Shown here in pieces: positions 9,601 through 18,161 of a stretch of DNA of 64,000 bases (its first letter is position 1; every line of letters starts with the position of its first letter). The stretch spans positions 261,769-325,768 of the forward strand of contig NZ_VTDO01000003.1 of the NCBI RefSeq assembly GCF_015627125.1. Direction: 5' to 3'. A program made the translations under genes and the position numbers. Source of the stretch: Acinetobacter rathckeae (GTDB lineage Bacteria > Pseudomonadota > Gammaproteobacteria > Pseudomonadales > Moraxellaceae). The notes beneath the pieces are model-generated. The model was not told the origin of the DNA and searched no databases. It saw only the letters and a program-made list of their open reading frames with translations.

Positions 9601-9609
9601 AAAGGAGGG
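9601..9609 (+). promoter_or_regulatory. Strong ribosome-binding site deciding the crcB start
   Basis: AAAGGAGGG lies five bases before a GTG at 9615 that is in frame with a longer reading frame starting at 9573. It matches the anti-Shine-Dalgarno almost perfectly, so the GTG is the likely start. Confidence 0.75.
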
Positions 9610-9614
9610 CAGTT

Positions 9615-9995
9615 GTGGGTTATTCATTATTAGCCATTGCATGTGGTTCGGTATTGGGCGGTTGGTTGCGTTGGTTCATTGGGTTAAAGTTGAATCAAAT
9701 TTATCCACAAATTCCGTTAGGTACAGTATGTGTGAATTTAGTGGGTGGGTTTATTATTGGTTTTTTAATTGCTTTTTTTGCACAAAGCCAGCTGAGTGAC
9801 CAATACAAATTATTTTTAATTACAGGGTTTTGTGGGGGGCTTACCACATTTTCTACGTTTTCTGCAGAAGTGGTTGCTTTGTTACAGCAAGGTCGTTTTA
9901 GTACGGCACTGCTTGCAATTAGCATACATGTGGTGGGTGCATTGCTATGTACACTTGCAGGTATGGCCACGTGTCATTATGTCACCGCATCGTAG
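9615..9995 (+). CDS. crcB: Fluoride ion exporter CrcB (Fluc)
   Basis: A four-helix inner-membrane fluoride channel that works as a dual-topology dimer and protects enolase and other enzymes from fluoride. The 126 residues from the GTG at 9615 show the family motifs GCxxGxxxRW-like [10 protein letters not shown], the GT..VN..G motif ([12 protein letters not shown]), and the pore segment [15 protein letters not shown] with its phenylalanine box. A longer frame from the ATG at 9573 would add 14 basic residues. The GTG start is preferred because of its ribosome-binding site and because it gives the usual 124-127-residue length. Confidence 0.92.
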   Translation: MGYSLLAIACGSVLGGWLRWFIGLKLNQIYPQIPLGTVCVNLVGGFIIGFLIAFFAQSQLSDQYKLFLITGFCGGLTTFSTFSAEVVALLQQGRFSTALLAISIHVVGALLCTLAGMATCHYVTAS

Positions 9996-10008
9996 CACAC
10001 GGTGACAT
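9979..10008. repeat. Inverted repeat at the end of crcB
   Basis: ATGTCACCG and CGGTGACAT form a 9-bp stem with a 12-base loop spanning the crcB stop codon, between the convergent crcB and HopJ-family genes. No T run follows on either strand, so it is at best a weak or factor-assisted terminator. Confidence 0.45.
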
Positions 10009-10034
10009 TAAGCGATTAAATATCAATGCTTGAA

Positions 10035-10379
10035 TTATGCTTTTGCAACGAGAGCTGTTCCTGCAAATGAAACACCATTCCAGCCATGTTGCATAAACTG
10101 GCGAATGTTTTGATGGTCTTGGTCATTTGGTGTATTGAGTACGCTTTGGTAGTGTTCTGCAAATAATTTTAAAGTCTGCTCTTGGTCAAGTTGTTGCAGT
10201 TTTGCAAAGTATAATACTTTGGCACTGCCTTGATTCTCAGTGGCTGCATTGTTTTGTGAGCCATTTTTAAATGCAGTAGGTGTATGTGTGTAAAGTTCTT
10301 CAATATATGCAATCACATCTTTAAACTGAGTGTGTTGTTGGAGCTGTTGTAAAATAAATTCTGCCATGTGTCGACTCAT
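10035..10379 (-). CDS. HopJ-family protein
   Basis: A 114-residue protein of the HopJ family (Pfam HopJ). The signature is FKNGSQNNAATENQGSAKVLYFAKL (described in pieces: an F-NG core, then A-T-ENQGS and a hydrophobic FAKL). The name comes from a Pseudomonas type III effector candidate, but homologues are common in bacteria with no type III system. None is seen here, and there is no secretion signal, so a housekeeping role is more likely. An in-frame ATG at 10367 (MAEFILQQL) matches the usual N-terminus of the family and may be the true start. Confidence 0.78.
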   Translation of the reverse strand: MSRHMAEFILQQLQQHTQFKDVIAYIEELYTHTPTAFKNGSQNNAATENQGSAKVLYFAKLQQLDQEQTLKLFAEHYQSVLNTPNDQDHQNIRQFMQHGWNGVSFAGTALVAKA

Positions 10380-10452
10380 ATATACTTAAAAAACGTGTTG
10401 ATACGTTATCAAGACTCATCATAAAAAGCGAGCCTGTGACTGTTGGATTATT

Positions 10453-11748
10453 TTATTGCGTGTTTGATGGAACGAGTTCTTCAAAAATATCACTTAAATT
10501 GTCATGTACTTTTAAGTGAATTAAGTTCCAGTAGTGTCCTGAAATGGTTCGGTTAATCATCAGTGTATCTGGTGATGGTCTAAATAAATCCCAATATTTA
10601 AGTGATTGTTTGACCAATTTTACCCCGTCATGGTGTGCGGAGTTTTCGGCAAAGTCGTAGTTGGTGACCAGTGGGCGCAGTAAAACCTCCAACCATTGTT
10701 CATATAGCTCATGAGGAAATAGATTTTTTTCAGTAAGGGCATGTAAAGCAATCAGCTGATTTTCAACTGTGGTTACATCATGTGTTCTAGAGGCTTTTAC
10801 AAGGGTTTTAAAATGTTGAATGATCTCTGGTGAAACAATTTTTACACCGCCGTAGTCATAGACCACCACTTGCCCATTTTCTCTAAATGAAAAATTACCG
10901 GGGTGGGGGTCACAATGAAAACGGCGTAAGTAAAAAATTTCTTGTCCCATGGCTCTAAACAGGCGTTTGCCCAGTTCATTTCTAAGCGGTTGAGACCATG
11001 TACTTGCGGTTTGTATATTTTCGCCGTGCTCAAAGCTTAAAGTTAAAATATGTCGGGTAGACAGGTTTTTATAAACCCTTGGAATAATAATATTGGGGTC
11101 TATATTGGCATGAAAATAACGGGCAACTTCTAGGTTTTGTGCTTCTATTTCATAGTTTAATTCGTTGTTTAGACTGTCTTGTATTTCATCAAACAGTTGG
11201 TCTTGCAGTTGTTTGTCTATTTTGAGTACGCCCATGAGTCGTAGGGCAAGACGGACTTGTTTTAAGTCACTTTCACAGGCTTCATCGACTCCCGGATATT
11301 GGACTTTTACCACCACTTCTTCACCGTTATGCAGTTTGGCTTTATGTACTTGACCAATAGAAGCGGCAGCAAATGGTTTTTCGTCAAATGATGAAAAGAG
11401 AGTATCTAAGGGTTGAGCAAGTTCTTTTTCAATATAAGGTTGAATGACCTCAAAAGGCATTGCAGGGGCTTGACGCTGTAGTTTTTCAATGGCTTTGCTG
11501 ACTTCGGGTGGGAAAATGTCTTTGTATTGTGAGGCAATTTGTCCAACCTTCATCACCGCACCTTTCATTTCACCTAAAGTATTGGCAATTTGTAGACCAA
11601 TATCATGAAACAACTGTTGTTTTGCAGAAGTCTTTTCTGCTTCATTCGATGTGATGTTGCGAATGGTGTTCGATACAGTTTTCGTTGCAATACTTGCTGT
11701 CATGGTGGCGAGTTTTAAAAAGCGTTTGCTTGATGATGCCATAGCCAA
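10453..11748 (-). CDS. ABC1/UbiB (AarF/ADCK)-family atypical kinase
   Basis: A 431-residue protein-kinase-like ATPase of the ABC1/ADCK family. Seen in order are the KxGQ motif (MKVGQ, near residue 64) unique to the family, the alanine-rich nucleotide loop FAAASIGQVHKA, VVVKVQYPG with the ATP-binding lysine, the catalytic loop FHCDPHPGNF, and the metal-binding YDYGG (DFG equivalent). UbiB members support coenzyme Q synthesis. This one lacks the two C-terminal membrane helices typical of UbiB and is a standalone paralogue, so its lipid substrate is unclear. It is separated by about 70 bases from the HopJ-family gene on the same strand. Confidence 0.85.
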   Translation of the reverse strand: MAMASSSKRFLKLATMTASIATKTVSNTIRNITSNEAEKTSAKQQLFHDIGLQIANTLGEMKGAVMKVGQIASQYKDIFPPEVSKAIEKLQRQAPAMPFEVIQPYIEKELAQPLDTLFSSFDEKPFAAASIGQVHKAKLHNGEEVVVKVQYPGVDEACESDLKQVRLALRLMGVLKIDKQLQDQLFDEIQDSLNNELNYEIEAQNLEVARYFHANIDPNIIIPRVYKNLSTRHILTLSFEHGENIQTASTWSQPLRNELGKRLFRAMGQEIFYLRRFHCDPHPGNFSFRENGQVVVYDYGGVKIVSPEIIQHFKTLVKASRTHDVTTVENQLIALHALTEKNLFPHELYEQWLEVLLRPLVTNYDFAENSAHHDGVKLVKQSLKYWDLFRPSPDTLMINRTISGHYWNLIHLKVHDNLSDIFEELVPSNTQ

Positions 11749-11835
11749 TAGCCTTGTTTTTAACTATGATTTATTCAAAATAATAACGGTGTTGTTGCTA
11801 AGCGCCTATCTATTCTTGTTCATTTTTTGTTGTTT

Positions 11836-11870
11836 AATAAAATGGTGTGGAAAGCGTATTCCACACCATT
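11836..11870 (-). terminator. Rho-independent terminator of secB
   Basis: AATGGTGTGGAA and TTCCACACCATT form a perfect 12-bp stem with a 6-base loop. On the minus strand it is followed by a TTTTATT tract, directly after the secB stop. Confidence 0.85.
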
Positions 11871-11877
11871 CAAAAGC

Positions 11878-12336
11878 TTATGCTTTGCCTTCTGCTTCAG
11901 CAGCAGCCATTTGAGCACGTTGTAAGTTTGCTTCAAACTCTGCATCAAAGTTAATTGGCGTAAGGAGTAATTGTGGGAAGCTACCTTTAGTCACTAAATC
12001 GTTCACTGCTTCACGTAAGAATGGGAACAAAATATTTGGGCAGTACGCACCTAAAATGTACGGTAGGCGGTCTTCTTCAACGCCATCAACCAAGAAAATA
12101 CCTGCTTGTGTAACGTCAACAATAAATGCTGTTTCGCCCGCATTTTTTGCTTCTACAACCACTTTTAGAGCCACTTCAAAGTGAGTTTCATCAATTTTAT
12201 CTGCAGTAGAAGATAGGTTGATGTTTAGCTCAGGTTGCCATTCTTTAGTAAAAACGTGTGCCCCAGGAACTTCAAAAGAAACATCTTTCGTGTATAGACG
12301 CTCAAGTGCCAATTGCGGTTGTTGTTCTTCGCTCAT
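11878..12336 (-). CDS. secB: Protein-export chaperone SecB
   Basis: SecB is a cytoplasmic tetrameric chaperone that keeps preproteins unfolded and hands them to SecA. The 152-residue product has the normal length and the family segments [16 protein letters not shown] near residue 14, GIFLVDG and the APYLFPF-like [17 protein letters not shown], and a C-terminal tail of the type that contacts SecA. It lies downstream of grxC and the rhodanese gene on the same strand. The rhodanese-grxC-secB order is a common proteobacterial arrangement. A clear hairpin terminator follows. Confidence 0.96.
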   Translation of the reverse strand: MSEEQQPQLALERLYTKDVSFEVPGAHVFTKEWQPELNINLSSTADKIDETHFEVALKVVVEAKNAGETAFIVDVTQAGIFLVDGVEEDRLPYILGAYCPNILFPFLREAVNDLVTKGSFPQLLLTPINFDAEFEANLQRAQMAAAEAEGKA

Positions 12337-12363
12337 TATAAAATCCTTTGTGTAAATAAAAAA

Positions 12364-12618
12364 TTAAGCAACTAAATCGTCAAGTTTACCTTCACGCTCT
12401 AGTGCATAAAGTTGATCAAAACCACCAATAAATTGGTCGTTGATAAAAATTTGAGGCACAGTACGGTGATTTGTACGTTGCATCAGTTCAGTACGAACTT
12501 CAGGTGCCTCATTGGATAGGTTTACTTCTTTATATTCAATGCCTTTACGTTGTAAAAGTTGTTTGGCACGAACGCAATATGGGCAGACAGTCGTTGAATA
12601 AATAACAACGTTTGACAT
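12364..12618 (-). CDS. grxC: Glutaredoxin 3
   Basis: A small cytoplasmic thiol-disulfide oxidoreductase that uses glutathione. From the ATG at 12618 it is 84 residues long with the dithiol active site CPYC (C12, C15), the TVPQIFI cis-proline motif near residue 64 and the glutathione-binding GGFDQLYAL. The frame stays open further upstream to 12690. The ATG at 12618 is preferred because it has a GGAG ribosome-binding site and gives the normal family N-terminus (MSNVVIYSTT). It lies between the rhodanese gene and secB. Confidence 0.95.
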   Translation of the reverse strand: MSNVVIYSTTVCPYCVRAKQLLQRKGIEYKEVNLSNEAPEVRTELMQRTNHRTVPQIFINDQFIGGFDQLYALEREGKLDDLVA

Positions 12619-12634
12619 AATTTTCTCCAAAATA

Positions 12635-13042
12635 TTATTTCGGTTTAACCAGCGGCAGGCCTTGAGCTTTCCAATTCGCGACACCACCATCTAAGCGGTA
12701 GCTGTCGCTATGGCCGACTTGTGATAATGCTGAACCTGCAACTTGACCTAAGTTACAAATAAATACCAATGGGCGGTCTGCTGTTTTTAATTCTTCAATA
12801 TGGCTTGTCAGCTTACTGTAAGGAATATTACGGCTACCACTAATATGACCTTCGCGGTAGTCTTTTGCATCTCTTAAATCAATAAGCATCGCATTTTTAG
12901 CTTTAACTAAAATACCAAGGGATTGTGCCGAGATTTTGCGGCCGTTGCGTTTACCCTCAACGATAAAAAACGAGACGATAAGAACTGCAAGGACAGCAAA
13001 CAAAAAGGGGTGATTCCCCATAAATTCGAACCAACGTTCCAC
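12635..13042 (-). CDS. Membrane-anchored rhodanese-domain protein (YibN-like)
   Basis: A 135-residue protein with an N-terminal membrane anchor (about residues 10-28, LFAVLAVLIVSFFIV) and a rhodanese domain. The domain has LIDLRDAKDYREGHISGSRNIP and the catalytic loop centred on C96 (FICNLGQ), so the active-site cysteine is intact. It resembles E. coli YibN, which is also encoded upstream of grxC and secB. The physiological sulfur donor and acceptor are unknown. Sixteen bases separate it from grxC. Confidence 0.88.
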   Translation of the reverse strand: MERWFEFMGNHPFLFAVLAVLIVSFFIVEGKRNGRKISAQSLGILVKAKNAMLIDLRDAKDYREGHISGSRNIPYSKLTSHIEELKTADRPLVFICNLGQVAGSALSQVGHSDSYRLDGGVANWKAQGLPLVKPK

Positions 13043-13099
13043 AATTCACCTTATAACCATTAAAAATGAGTTTGAGTATAGCTTATATTAATGGTGATC

Positions 13100-13120
13100 A
13101 AAAACCTTGCTTCAAGGGTA
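13100..13120 (-). terminator. Probable terminator of rsgA
   Basis: On the minus strand CCTTG-AAG-CAAGG is followed directly by TTTTTG, just after the rsgA stop at 13134. An outer pair, TGGTGAT (13092-13098) and ATCACCA (13121-13127), brackets it and could form a competing longer stem. Confidence 0.55.
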
Positions 13121-13133
13121 ATCACCAAGAAAT

Positions 13134-14195
13134 TTAGCTTTTTTGCTGTGCTTCTTGAATTTCATCGCACAGACGTAAAAAACTTTCTAAGCGTCTTGGT
13201 AAAATTTCACCCTCTGAAGCGGCTTTTTCTAAAGCACAGTTTTTGGCATGTCTATGTGTGCAGTTTCTAAACTGGCACTGACCAATGAGGGCTGAAATTT
13301 CAGGAAAGCCTGAATAAATGGCATCTTCGGTTAAATGCCACAAACCAAATTCACGAATCCCCGGTGAGTCAATCAGGGCACCACTTTGACCAAAGTCAAT
13401 GAGTCGGGTTGATGTTGTGGTGTGTTGCCCAAGGGCAGAGTTTTCTGAAATGACATTAATTTTTTGAGCAGCATCTGGCAAAATGGCGTTGATCAGAGAG
13501 CTTTTTCCAACACCAGACTGCCCCACAAAAGCAACGGTTTCGCCATCAATTCTCTGTGCCAAAGTATTTACTTCGCCATGTGCATGGGTGGTCATGACCT
13601 CATAGCCTAGCTGTTGGTACTCTTGTAGCAAATTTTCAATGTGTTGCTGATTACTTGTGATTAAATCTGCTTTATTGAGCACCAATAGCGTTGGAATATT
13701 GGCATGTTGGCAGGCCACTAAATAGCGGTCAATGAGCATGGGTGCAGGCTCAGGCAGGACTGCAAATACAATCACAATTAAAGAAATGTTGGCTGCAACA
13801 GGTTTGACTTTGTGGTAGCGATCTGGGCGAGTGAGTAAAGATTGTCTTGGGTGAATGGCGGTAATAATACCTAAACCTGTATTGGGGTCGGCCTGCCATG
13901 TCACACGGTCACCTGTGACCAATAACTCAAGATTGGTACGGGTATGACAGCGCCACACACTGCCAAGCGTAATGGGTTTCCAAAATGGTTCAGGGTCATC
14001 TGGCCCAAGCACAGGTTTTTCAGGATGGACTTCAGGAACAGACAATGCTTTGACTTCAAGTTGACGACCGTAGTGTTGAACCACAAGACCTTCGAGGTCG
14101 TTTGAGGTATCTATGTCATCTTGTCGAGATTGGTGTTGTTTATGAATGCGGCGCTTTTGCTGATCGGTTAAACGTCGTTTACGAATGAGAGCCAT
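13134..14195 (-). CDS. rsgA: Ribosome small-subunit GTPase RsgA
   Basis: A circularly permuted GTPase that matures the 30S subunit. The 353 residues show an N-terminal OB-fold and then GTPase motifs in permuted order: G4 NKAD at 174-177, then the P-loop GQSGVGKS at 225-232, and G3 DSPG near residue 276. The C-terminal zinc module has the CxxxxCxHxxxxxC spacing (CQFRNCTHRHAKNC). The basic N-terminus is typical of the family. It is divergent from orn, as in many gammaproteobacteria. Confidence 0.96.
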   Translation of the reverse strand: MALIRKRRLTDQQKRRIHKQHQSRQDDIDTSNDLEGLVVQHYGRQLEVKALSVPEVHPEKPVLGPDDPEPFWKPITLGSVWRCHTRTNLELLVTGDRVTWQADPNTGLGIITAIHPRQSLLTRPDRYHKVKPVAANISLIVIVFAVLPEPAPMLIDRYLVACQHANIPTLLVLNKADLITSNQQHIENLLQEYQQLGYEVMTTHAHGEVNTLAQRIDGETVAFVGQSGVGKSSLINAILPDAAQKINVISENSALGQHTTTSTRLIDFGQSGALIDSPGIREFGLWHLTEDAIYSGFPEISALIGQCQFRNCTHRHAKNCALEKAASEGEILPRRLESFLRLCDEIQEAQQKS

Positions 14196-14315
14196 TCAAA
14201 CCCTAAAACAAAAATAGATAAACCGCAAAAATAGCATGAAGGCCATGACAATTACAGCCAAGACAGAATAAATTTGCTAATATTAATGTTTACTTAATGA
14301 ATAAGCATTGATTTC

Positions 14316-14870
14316 ATGAGCAGCACACCACAAACACGGTTGATTTGGATTGACCTTGAAATGACAGGGCTAGATACAGATAACGATAAAATTATCGAAA
14401 TTGCGACCATTATCACCGATGACAATTTAAATATTCTGGCAGAAGGTCCTGTATTGGCAGTGCATCAGCCTGACACTATTTTAAATGCAATGGATGAGTG
14501 GAATACACGTCAACATGGTCAGTCTGGTTTAATTCAGCGTGTACGCCGTAGTACTTTAACCATACGTGATGCCGAACTGCAAACCTTAGAATTTTTGAAA
14601 AAATGGGTTGCACCGAAGTCTTCACCAATGTGTGGTAATTCAATTTGCCAAGACCGTCGCTTTATGCACCGTCTAATGCCTGAGCTAGAGCAGTTTTTTC
14701 ATTATCGTCATTTGGATGTGTCTTCTGTGAAAGAACTAGCGAAACGCTGGCGTCCTGAAATTATGGATGGCTTGAAAAAAGAAGCTTCTCATTTGGCATT
14801 AGATGATATTCGAGATTCTATTCGTGAATTAAAGTATTACCGAGAGTATTTTTTCATCACCAATAAGTAA
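14316..14870 (+). CDS. orn: Oligoribonuclease
   Basis: A 3'-5' exoribonuclease that degrades di- to pentanucleotides, including pGpG from c-di-GMP turnover. The 184-residue protein is of normal length and carries the DEDDh active site: D13 and E15 in [11 protein letters not shown], an aspartate in the [11 protein letters not shown] segment, and the late histidine and aspartate in [13 protein letters not shown]. It is divergent from rsgA, with about 120 bases between them. Confidence 0.97.
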   Translation: MSSTPQTRLIWIDLEMTGLDTDNDKIIEIATIITDDNLNILAEGPVLAVHQPDTILNAMDEWNTRQHGQSGLIQRVRRSTLTIRDAELQTLEFLKKWVAPKSSPMCGNSICQDRRFMHRLMPELEQFFHYRHLDVSSVKELAKRWRPEIMDGLKKEASHLALDDIRDSIRELKYYREYFFITNK

Positions 14871-14883
14871 TATATAGTTATAA

Positions 14884-14938
14884 ATATGCCCTTGAAGTAA
14901 ATGTACTTGAGGGCATATACATATATGTGGTTACAAAA
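14884..14938 (+). terminator. Stem-loop after orn
   Basis: ATATGCCCT and AGGGCATAT pair perfectly, with an inner AAGTA/TACTT stem and an AATG loop. There is no T run after it, so it is a hairpin of uncertain terminator strength 14 bases past the orn stop. Confidence 0.5.
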
Positions 14939-15009
14939 ACTTTTTGTTCCCACCATGCTTTTGTACTTAAAATATTTAGTATCAACTACAACCTTAGAAG
15001 AGTTGAATA

Positions 15010-15741
15010 ATGCAAAGTAATAACCCTATTTTAACGCGTGTGGAAACACATGCCGATTATACACAGCCCATGAGCGTGCAAGGGGCTGTTGGTAAGTCAG
15101 TTTTGTTAACCGCTACATCTGCACTGGTAGGTGTTGCTCTATTTTTTTATTGTGCCCTTAACTTTAATGTGGGTATTGCTTATGCTGCCAGCACGGTTGG
15201 TGGTATTGGTGGTTTTATCTTGGCGTTGATTATTACTTTTAAGCCAAATACTGCACCGACTTTAGCGATTCCGTATGCTTTATTTGAAGGTGCATTTTTA
15301 GGTGGTATTTCGTTTGTATTTCAAGCCAAATACCCTGGTGCGCCACTACAAGCCCTACTGGCAACTTTTGCGACAACATTAGTGATGTTTGGTCTGTACC
15401 GTGCCAAAATTATTCGTGCCACTGAAAAGTTTAAAGCCGTTGTACTGTCTGCAACCATTGCGATTGCTTTAGTATTTGTGGTGCAAATGGTGATGAGATT
15501 ATTGTTTAGCTCATCTATTCCATATGTATTTGAAAGCAATTGGTTGGGTATTGGTTTTGCTGCTTTTGTTGCGGTGATTGCTTCACTCAATTTAATTTTA
15601 GATTTTGACTTGATTGAAAGTGCAGCTGCACAACGTGCACCTAAAGCATTTGAATGGACATGTGCTGTTGCGTTATTGGCAACCCTTGTCTGGATGTATG
15701 TGTCATTTTTACGTTTGATTGGTTTAACTTCAAACGACTAA
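15010..15741 (+). CDS. Bax inhibitor-1 / YccA-family membrane protein
   Basis: A 243-residue inner-membrane protein with about seven predicted hydrophobic helices, beginning after a polar N-terminal stretch of some 30 residues. It matches the bacterial Bax-inhibitor-1-like family, with segments such as PYALFEGAFLGGISFVF and, near the C-terminus, a DFDLIE aspartate pair. That pair corresponds to the pH/calcium-sensing residues of structurally studied homologues. A calcium-leak channel role is known for some relatives but is not shown here. It is flanked by hairpins on both sides and is probably monocistronic. Confidence 0.85.
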   Translation: MQSNNPILTRVETHADYTQPMSVQGAVGKSVLLTATSALVGVALFFYCALNFNVGIAYAASTVGGIGGFILALIITFKPNTAPTLAIPYALFEGAFLGGISFVFQAKYPGAPLQALLATFATTLVMFGLYRAKIIRATEKFKAVVLSATIAIALVFVVQMVMRLLFSSSIPYVFESNWLGIGFAAFVAVIASLNLILDFDLIESAAAQRAPKAFEWTCAVALLATLVWMYVSFLRLIGLTSND

Positions 15742-15759
15742 CTAGACATACCATTGCGT

Positions 15760-15797
15760 AAAGCCATCTTTATTACTCTAATAAAGGTGGCTTTTTT
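15760..15797 (+). terminator. Rho-independent terminator after the Bax inhibitor-1-like gene
   Basis: AAAGCCATCTTTATTA and TAATAAAGGTGGCTTT pair over 16 bp with one G-U, followed by TTTTTG. Confidence 0.88.
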
Positions 15798-15835
15798 GTG
15801 ACTGAGGGCTAAAAAAATAAAAAAAGATGCTTTAT

Positions 15836-15851
15836 GCAATTTATAAATTGC
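15836..15851. repeat. Perfect 16-bp palindrome upstream of fabI
   Basis: GCAATTTATAAATTGC is perfectly self-complementary with no loop, 58 bases before the fabI start. It has no adjacent T run. It is a candidate operator for fabI control. Confidence 0.5.
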
Positions 15852-15908
15852 CTCAAACTCGACAAAATAGCATGTATGTATTAAATAACTTTAATGAGAG
15901 ACCAGCAC

Positions 15909-16712
15909 ATGGCACAAGGATTACTCACAGGTAAGCGTTTTTTAGTTGCGGGCGTTGCAAGCAAATTATCTATCGCATACGGTATTGCACAAGCACTTCA
16001 CCGTGAAGGTGCAGAGCTTGCTTTTACTTACCCAAATGAAAAGTTAAAAAAACGTGTTGATGATTTTGCAGCAAGTTTTGGTTCAACATTGGTATTCCCA
16101 TGTGATGTATCTGTAGATGGTGAAGTAGATGCCGCATTTGCATCTATTGCAGCCCATTGGGATGGTTTAGATGGCGTGATTCACTCGATTGGTTTTGCAC
16201 CTGCACACACTTTAGATGGTGACTTTACAGATGTAACTGACCGTGATGGCTTTAAAGTTGCACATGACATTAGTGCATATAGCTTTATTGAAATGGCACG
16301 TGCTGCAAAACCACTATTACAAGCTCGCCAAGGCTGCTTACTCACGCTGACTTATCAAGGTTCAGAGCGTGTCATGCCAAATTACAACGTGATGGGTATG
16401 GCGAAAGCATCACTTGAAGCAGGTGTACGTTACCTTGCGTCAAGCTTGGGTGCAGACGGTATTCGTGTGAATGCCATTTCAGCAGGGCCAATTCGTACTT
16501 TGGCGGCATCTGGGATTAAATCTTTCCGTAAAATGCTTGATGCCAACGAAAAGATTTCACCTTTAAAGCGTAATGTGACCATTGAAGAAGTGGGTAATGC
16601 TGCGTTGTTCTTATGCTCGCCGTGGGCTTCAGGTATTACAGGTGAAATCATGTATGTTGATGCAGGCTTCAATACTGTAGGTATGAGCCCTGCGATTATG
16701 GATGATGAATAA
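15909..16712 (+). CDS. fabI: Enoyl-[acyl-carrier-protein] reductase (NADH)
   Basis: FabI performs the last reduction in each fatty-acid elongation cycle and is the triclosan target. From the ATG at 15909 the protein has 267 residues. It shows the SDR-type cofactor loop [15 protein letters not shown] and the FabI catalytic pair Y159 and K166 (YNVMGMAK), with Y149 corresponding to the second conserved tyrosine. An upstream in-frame ATG at 15894 would add five residues. The later start is chosen because GAGAG is correctly spaced before it and MAQGLL matches the usual N-terminus. Confidence 0.96.
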   Translation: MAQGLLTGKRFLVAGVASKLSIAYGIAQALHREGAELAFTYPNEKLKKRVDDFAASFGSTLVFPCDVSVDGEVDAAFASIAAHWDGLDGVIHSIGFAPAHTLDGDFTDVTDRDGFKVAHDISAYSFIEMARAAKPLLQARQGCLLTLTYQGSERVMPNYNVMGMAKASLEAGVRYLASSLGADGIRVNAISAGPIRTLAASGIKSFRKMLDANEKISPLKRNVTIEEVGNAALFLCSPWASGITGEIMYVDAGFNTVGMSPAIMDDE

Positions 16713-16725
16713 TCAATCCTGATCT

Positions 16726-16758
16726 AAAAAAAGCGACCATTTGATGGTCGCTTTTTTA
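16726..16758. terminator. Bidirectional terminator between fabI and the efflux operon
   Basis: AAGCGACCAT and ATGGTCGCTT form a 10-bp stem with a TTG loop, flanked by an A run and a T run. It can stop fabI transcription rightward and the outer-membrane-factor gene leftward. Confidence 0.9.
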
Positions 16759-16761
16759 TGT

Positions 16762-18153
16762 TTAAGTGGTCGGAATCGGGCGACCACCTAGAGCTTGTAT
16801 GAGTGTGACATATGCGTTGTACTGGCTTTGTTTTAGATTGACTAAATTTAAGCGGGTATTTCGTGTGTTTTCTTGCTGATCAAGTACATTTTTTAAGGCA
16901 ACTGCACCATATTTATACTGTATTAAAATCAGTTGTTCTGAGCGTTCGGACAGTGCAAGTGTGTCACTTTGCGCTTGGACTTGGTTTGCCAGTTGTGTTT
17001 GATTAGACAAGGCATTTTCAACATCTGCAAAAGCTTGGTATAGCGTTTGTTTGTATTGCAAAATGGCTTTGTCGTATTCAAGTTGACTGACTGCAAGATT
17101 ATGTTTCATGTCGTTATATTGCAAAAAGGGCAGGCTTAAGTTTGCACCAAGTGTCAAAATTGGGTTTTTAATCAGCTCTGAGAGAGAGGTACTGCTTGTT
17201 CCCACATTGCTGGTTAAACTGATAGACGGGTAGTAGCTTGCCCGTGTGGCATTGGTATTTTCAAGGGTTTTACGCAAACGAAGCTCACTGGCTTGTAGGT
17301 CGGGTCTACGTGCCAATAATGATGCAGGTAAACCCGCAGTCATGCGTGGCAATGTGGTTTGTGGCAGTTGTTTTGGCTCGGAAATACTTAATTGCTGTAC
17401 GGGTATGTGTAGCAGTACGGCAAGTGCTGTACGTGTTTCAACCAAGCTTTGCTCAATACGGTTGAGGTTAGCTACTTGGCTTTGTACCGCTTGAGCTGCC
17501 TGTGTGGTTTCTAAGCCAGAGACTGCACCCAGTTTGTATTGTGTGTTGACCAATGCATTTAGTTGCTTAGAGTGTGCCAAACTTTGCTGTGCAGTAGTTT
17601 TACTTTCGTTCAAATAAGCCAATTGCCAGTACAATTTGGCTGTGGTTGCAATAAGCGCCTGAGCAGTGGCTTGTAAATCTTCGGCACTGGCTTTTGCTTC
17701 CCATTCAGCACTTTGAGTTTGGTGGGATAACTTGCCAAATAAGTCGAGCTCATAGCTCACACCCACACTTGCAGATACACCTTGGGCTTGGTTTGAACCA
17801 TCTTGTAGGGTAAAGCGATGCCCTGTAGATGACGATGCATTGACTCTGAGCCCTTCTTGGCTTTGAGCTAACCCTGCTTTAAGTCGCGCTTGCTGTAGTA
17901 TCATTCCCGCAATAGCAAGATTATGGTTTTCTTGTATCACTTGCTCAATGAGGTGATTGAGTGAGGTGTCATTAAAAAGCGTCCACCATTGGTCTGGGTA
18001 GTTGCTTTGAGGTGTGACTGGGTTGTTGTATGCAAAGGTGGGTGCTATAGCAACTTCAGGTGCTTTGTATGGTGTTTTCACCAATGCACTACAGCCAAAC
18101 AGTACACCTGACATAACCAATACGCTGGCGAGTGTAGAAAGTTGATGTTTCAT
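16762..18153 (-). CDS. Outer-membrane efflux lipoprotein (TolC/NodT family)
   Basis: A 463-residue outer-membrane factor that forms the exit duct of a tripartite pump. It starts with a lipoprotein signal peptide ending in a lipobox (VLFGCS, C21). It then shows the two OEP repeats with the heptad helices that build the periplasmic barrel, and the family motif LLARRPDLQASELRLR near residue 280. It lies 8 bases after macB on the same strand, so it is the cognate channel of this MacAB pump. In E. coli MacAB instead borrows TolC, encoded elsewhere. Confidence 0.92.
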   Translation of the reverse strand: MKHQLSTLASVLVMSGVLFGCSALVKTPYKAPEVAIAPTFAYNNPVTPQSNYPDQWWTLFNDTSLNHLIEQVIQENHNLAIAGMILQQARLKAGLAQSQEGLRVNASSSTGHRFTLQDGSNQAQGVSASVGVSYELDLFGKLSHQTQSAEWEAKASAEDLQATAQALIATTAKLYWQLAYLNESKTTAQQSLAHSKQLNALVNTQYKLGAVSGLETTQAAQAVQSQVANLNRIEQSLVETRTALAVLLHIPVQQLSISEPKQLPQTTLPRMTAGLPASLLARRPDLQASELRLRKTLENTNATRASYYPSISLTSNVGTSSTSLSELIKNPILTLGANLSLPFLQYNDMKHNLAVSQLEYDKAILQYKQTLYQAFADVENALSNQTQLANQVQAQSDTLALSERSEQLILIQYKYGAVALKNVLDQQENTRNTRLNLVNLKQSQYNAYVTLIQALGGRPIPTT

Positions 18154-18161
18154 GTGATTCC

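Noticed and set aside
9545..9614. Fluoride riboswitch before crcB
   Set aside because: The crcB motif core was not found in the short upstream region, and the space before the strong ribosome-binding site is small.
10035..10379. Type III secretion effector
   Set aside because: The HopJ label is a family name; no secretion system is present in the window, and the family is widespread in non-pathogens.
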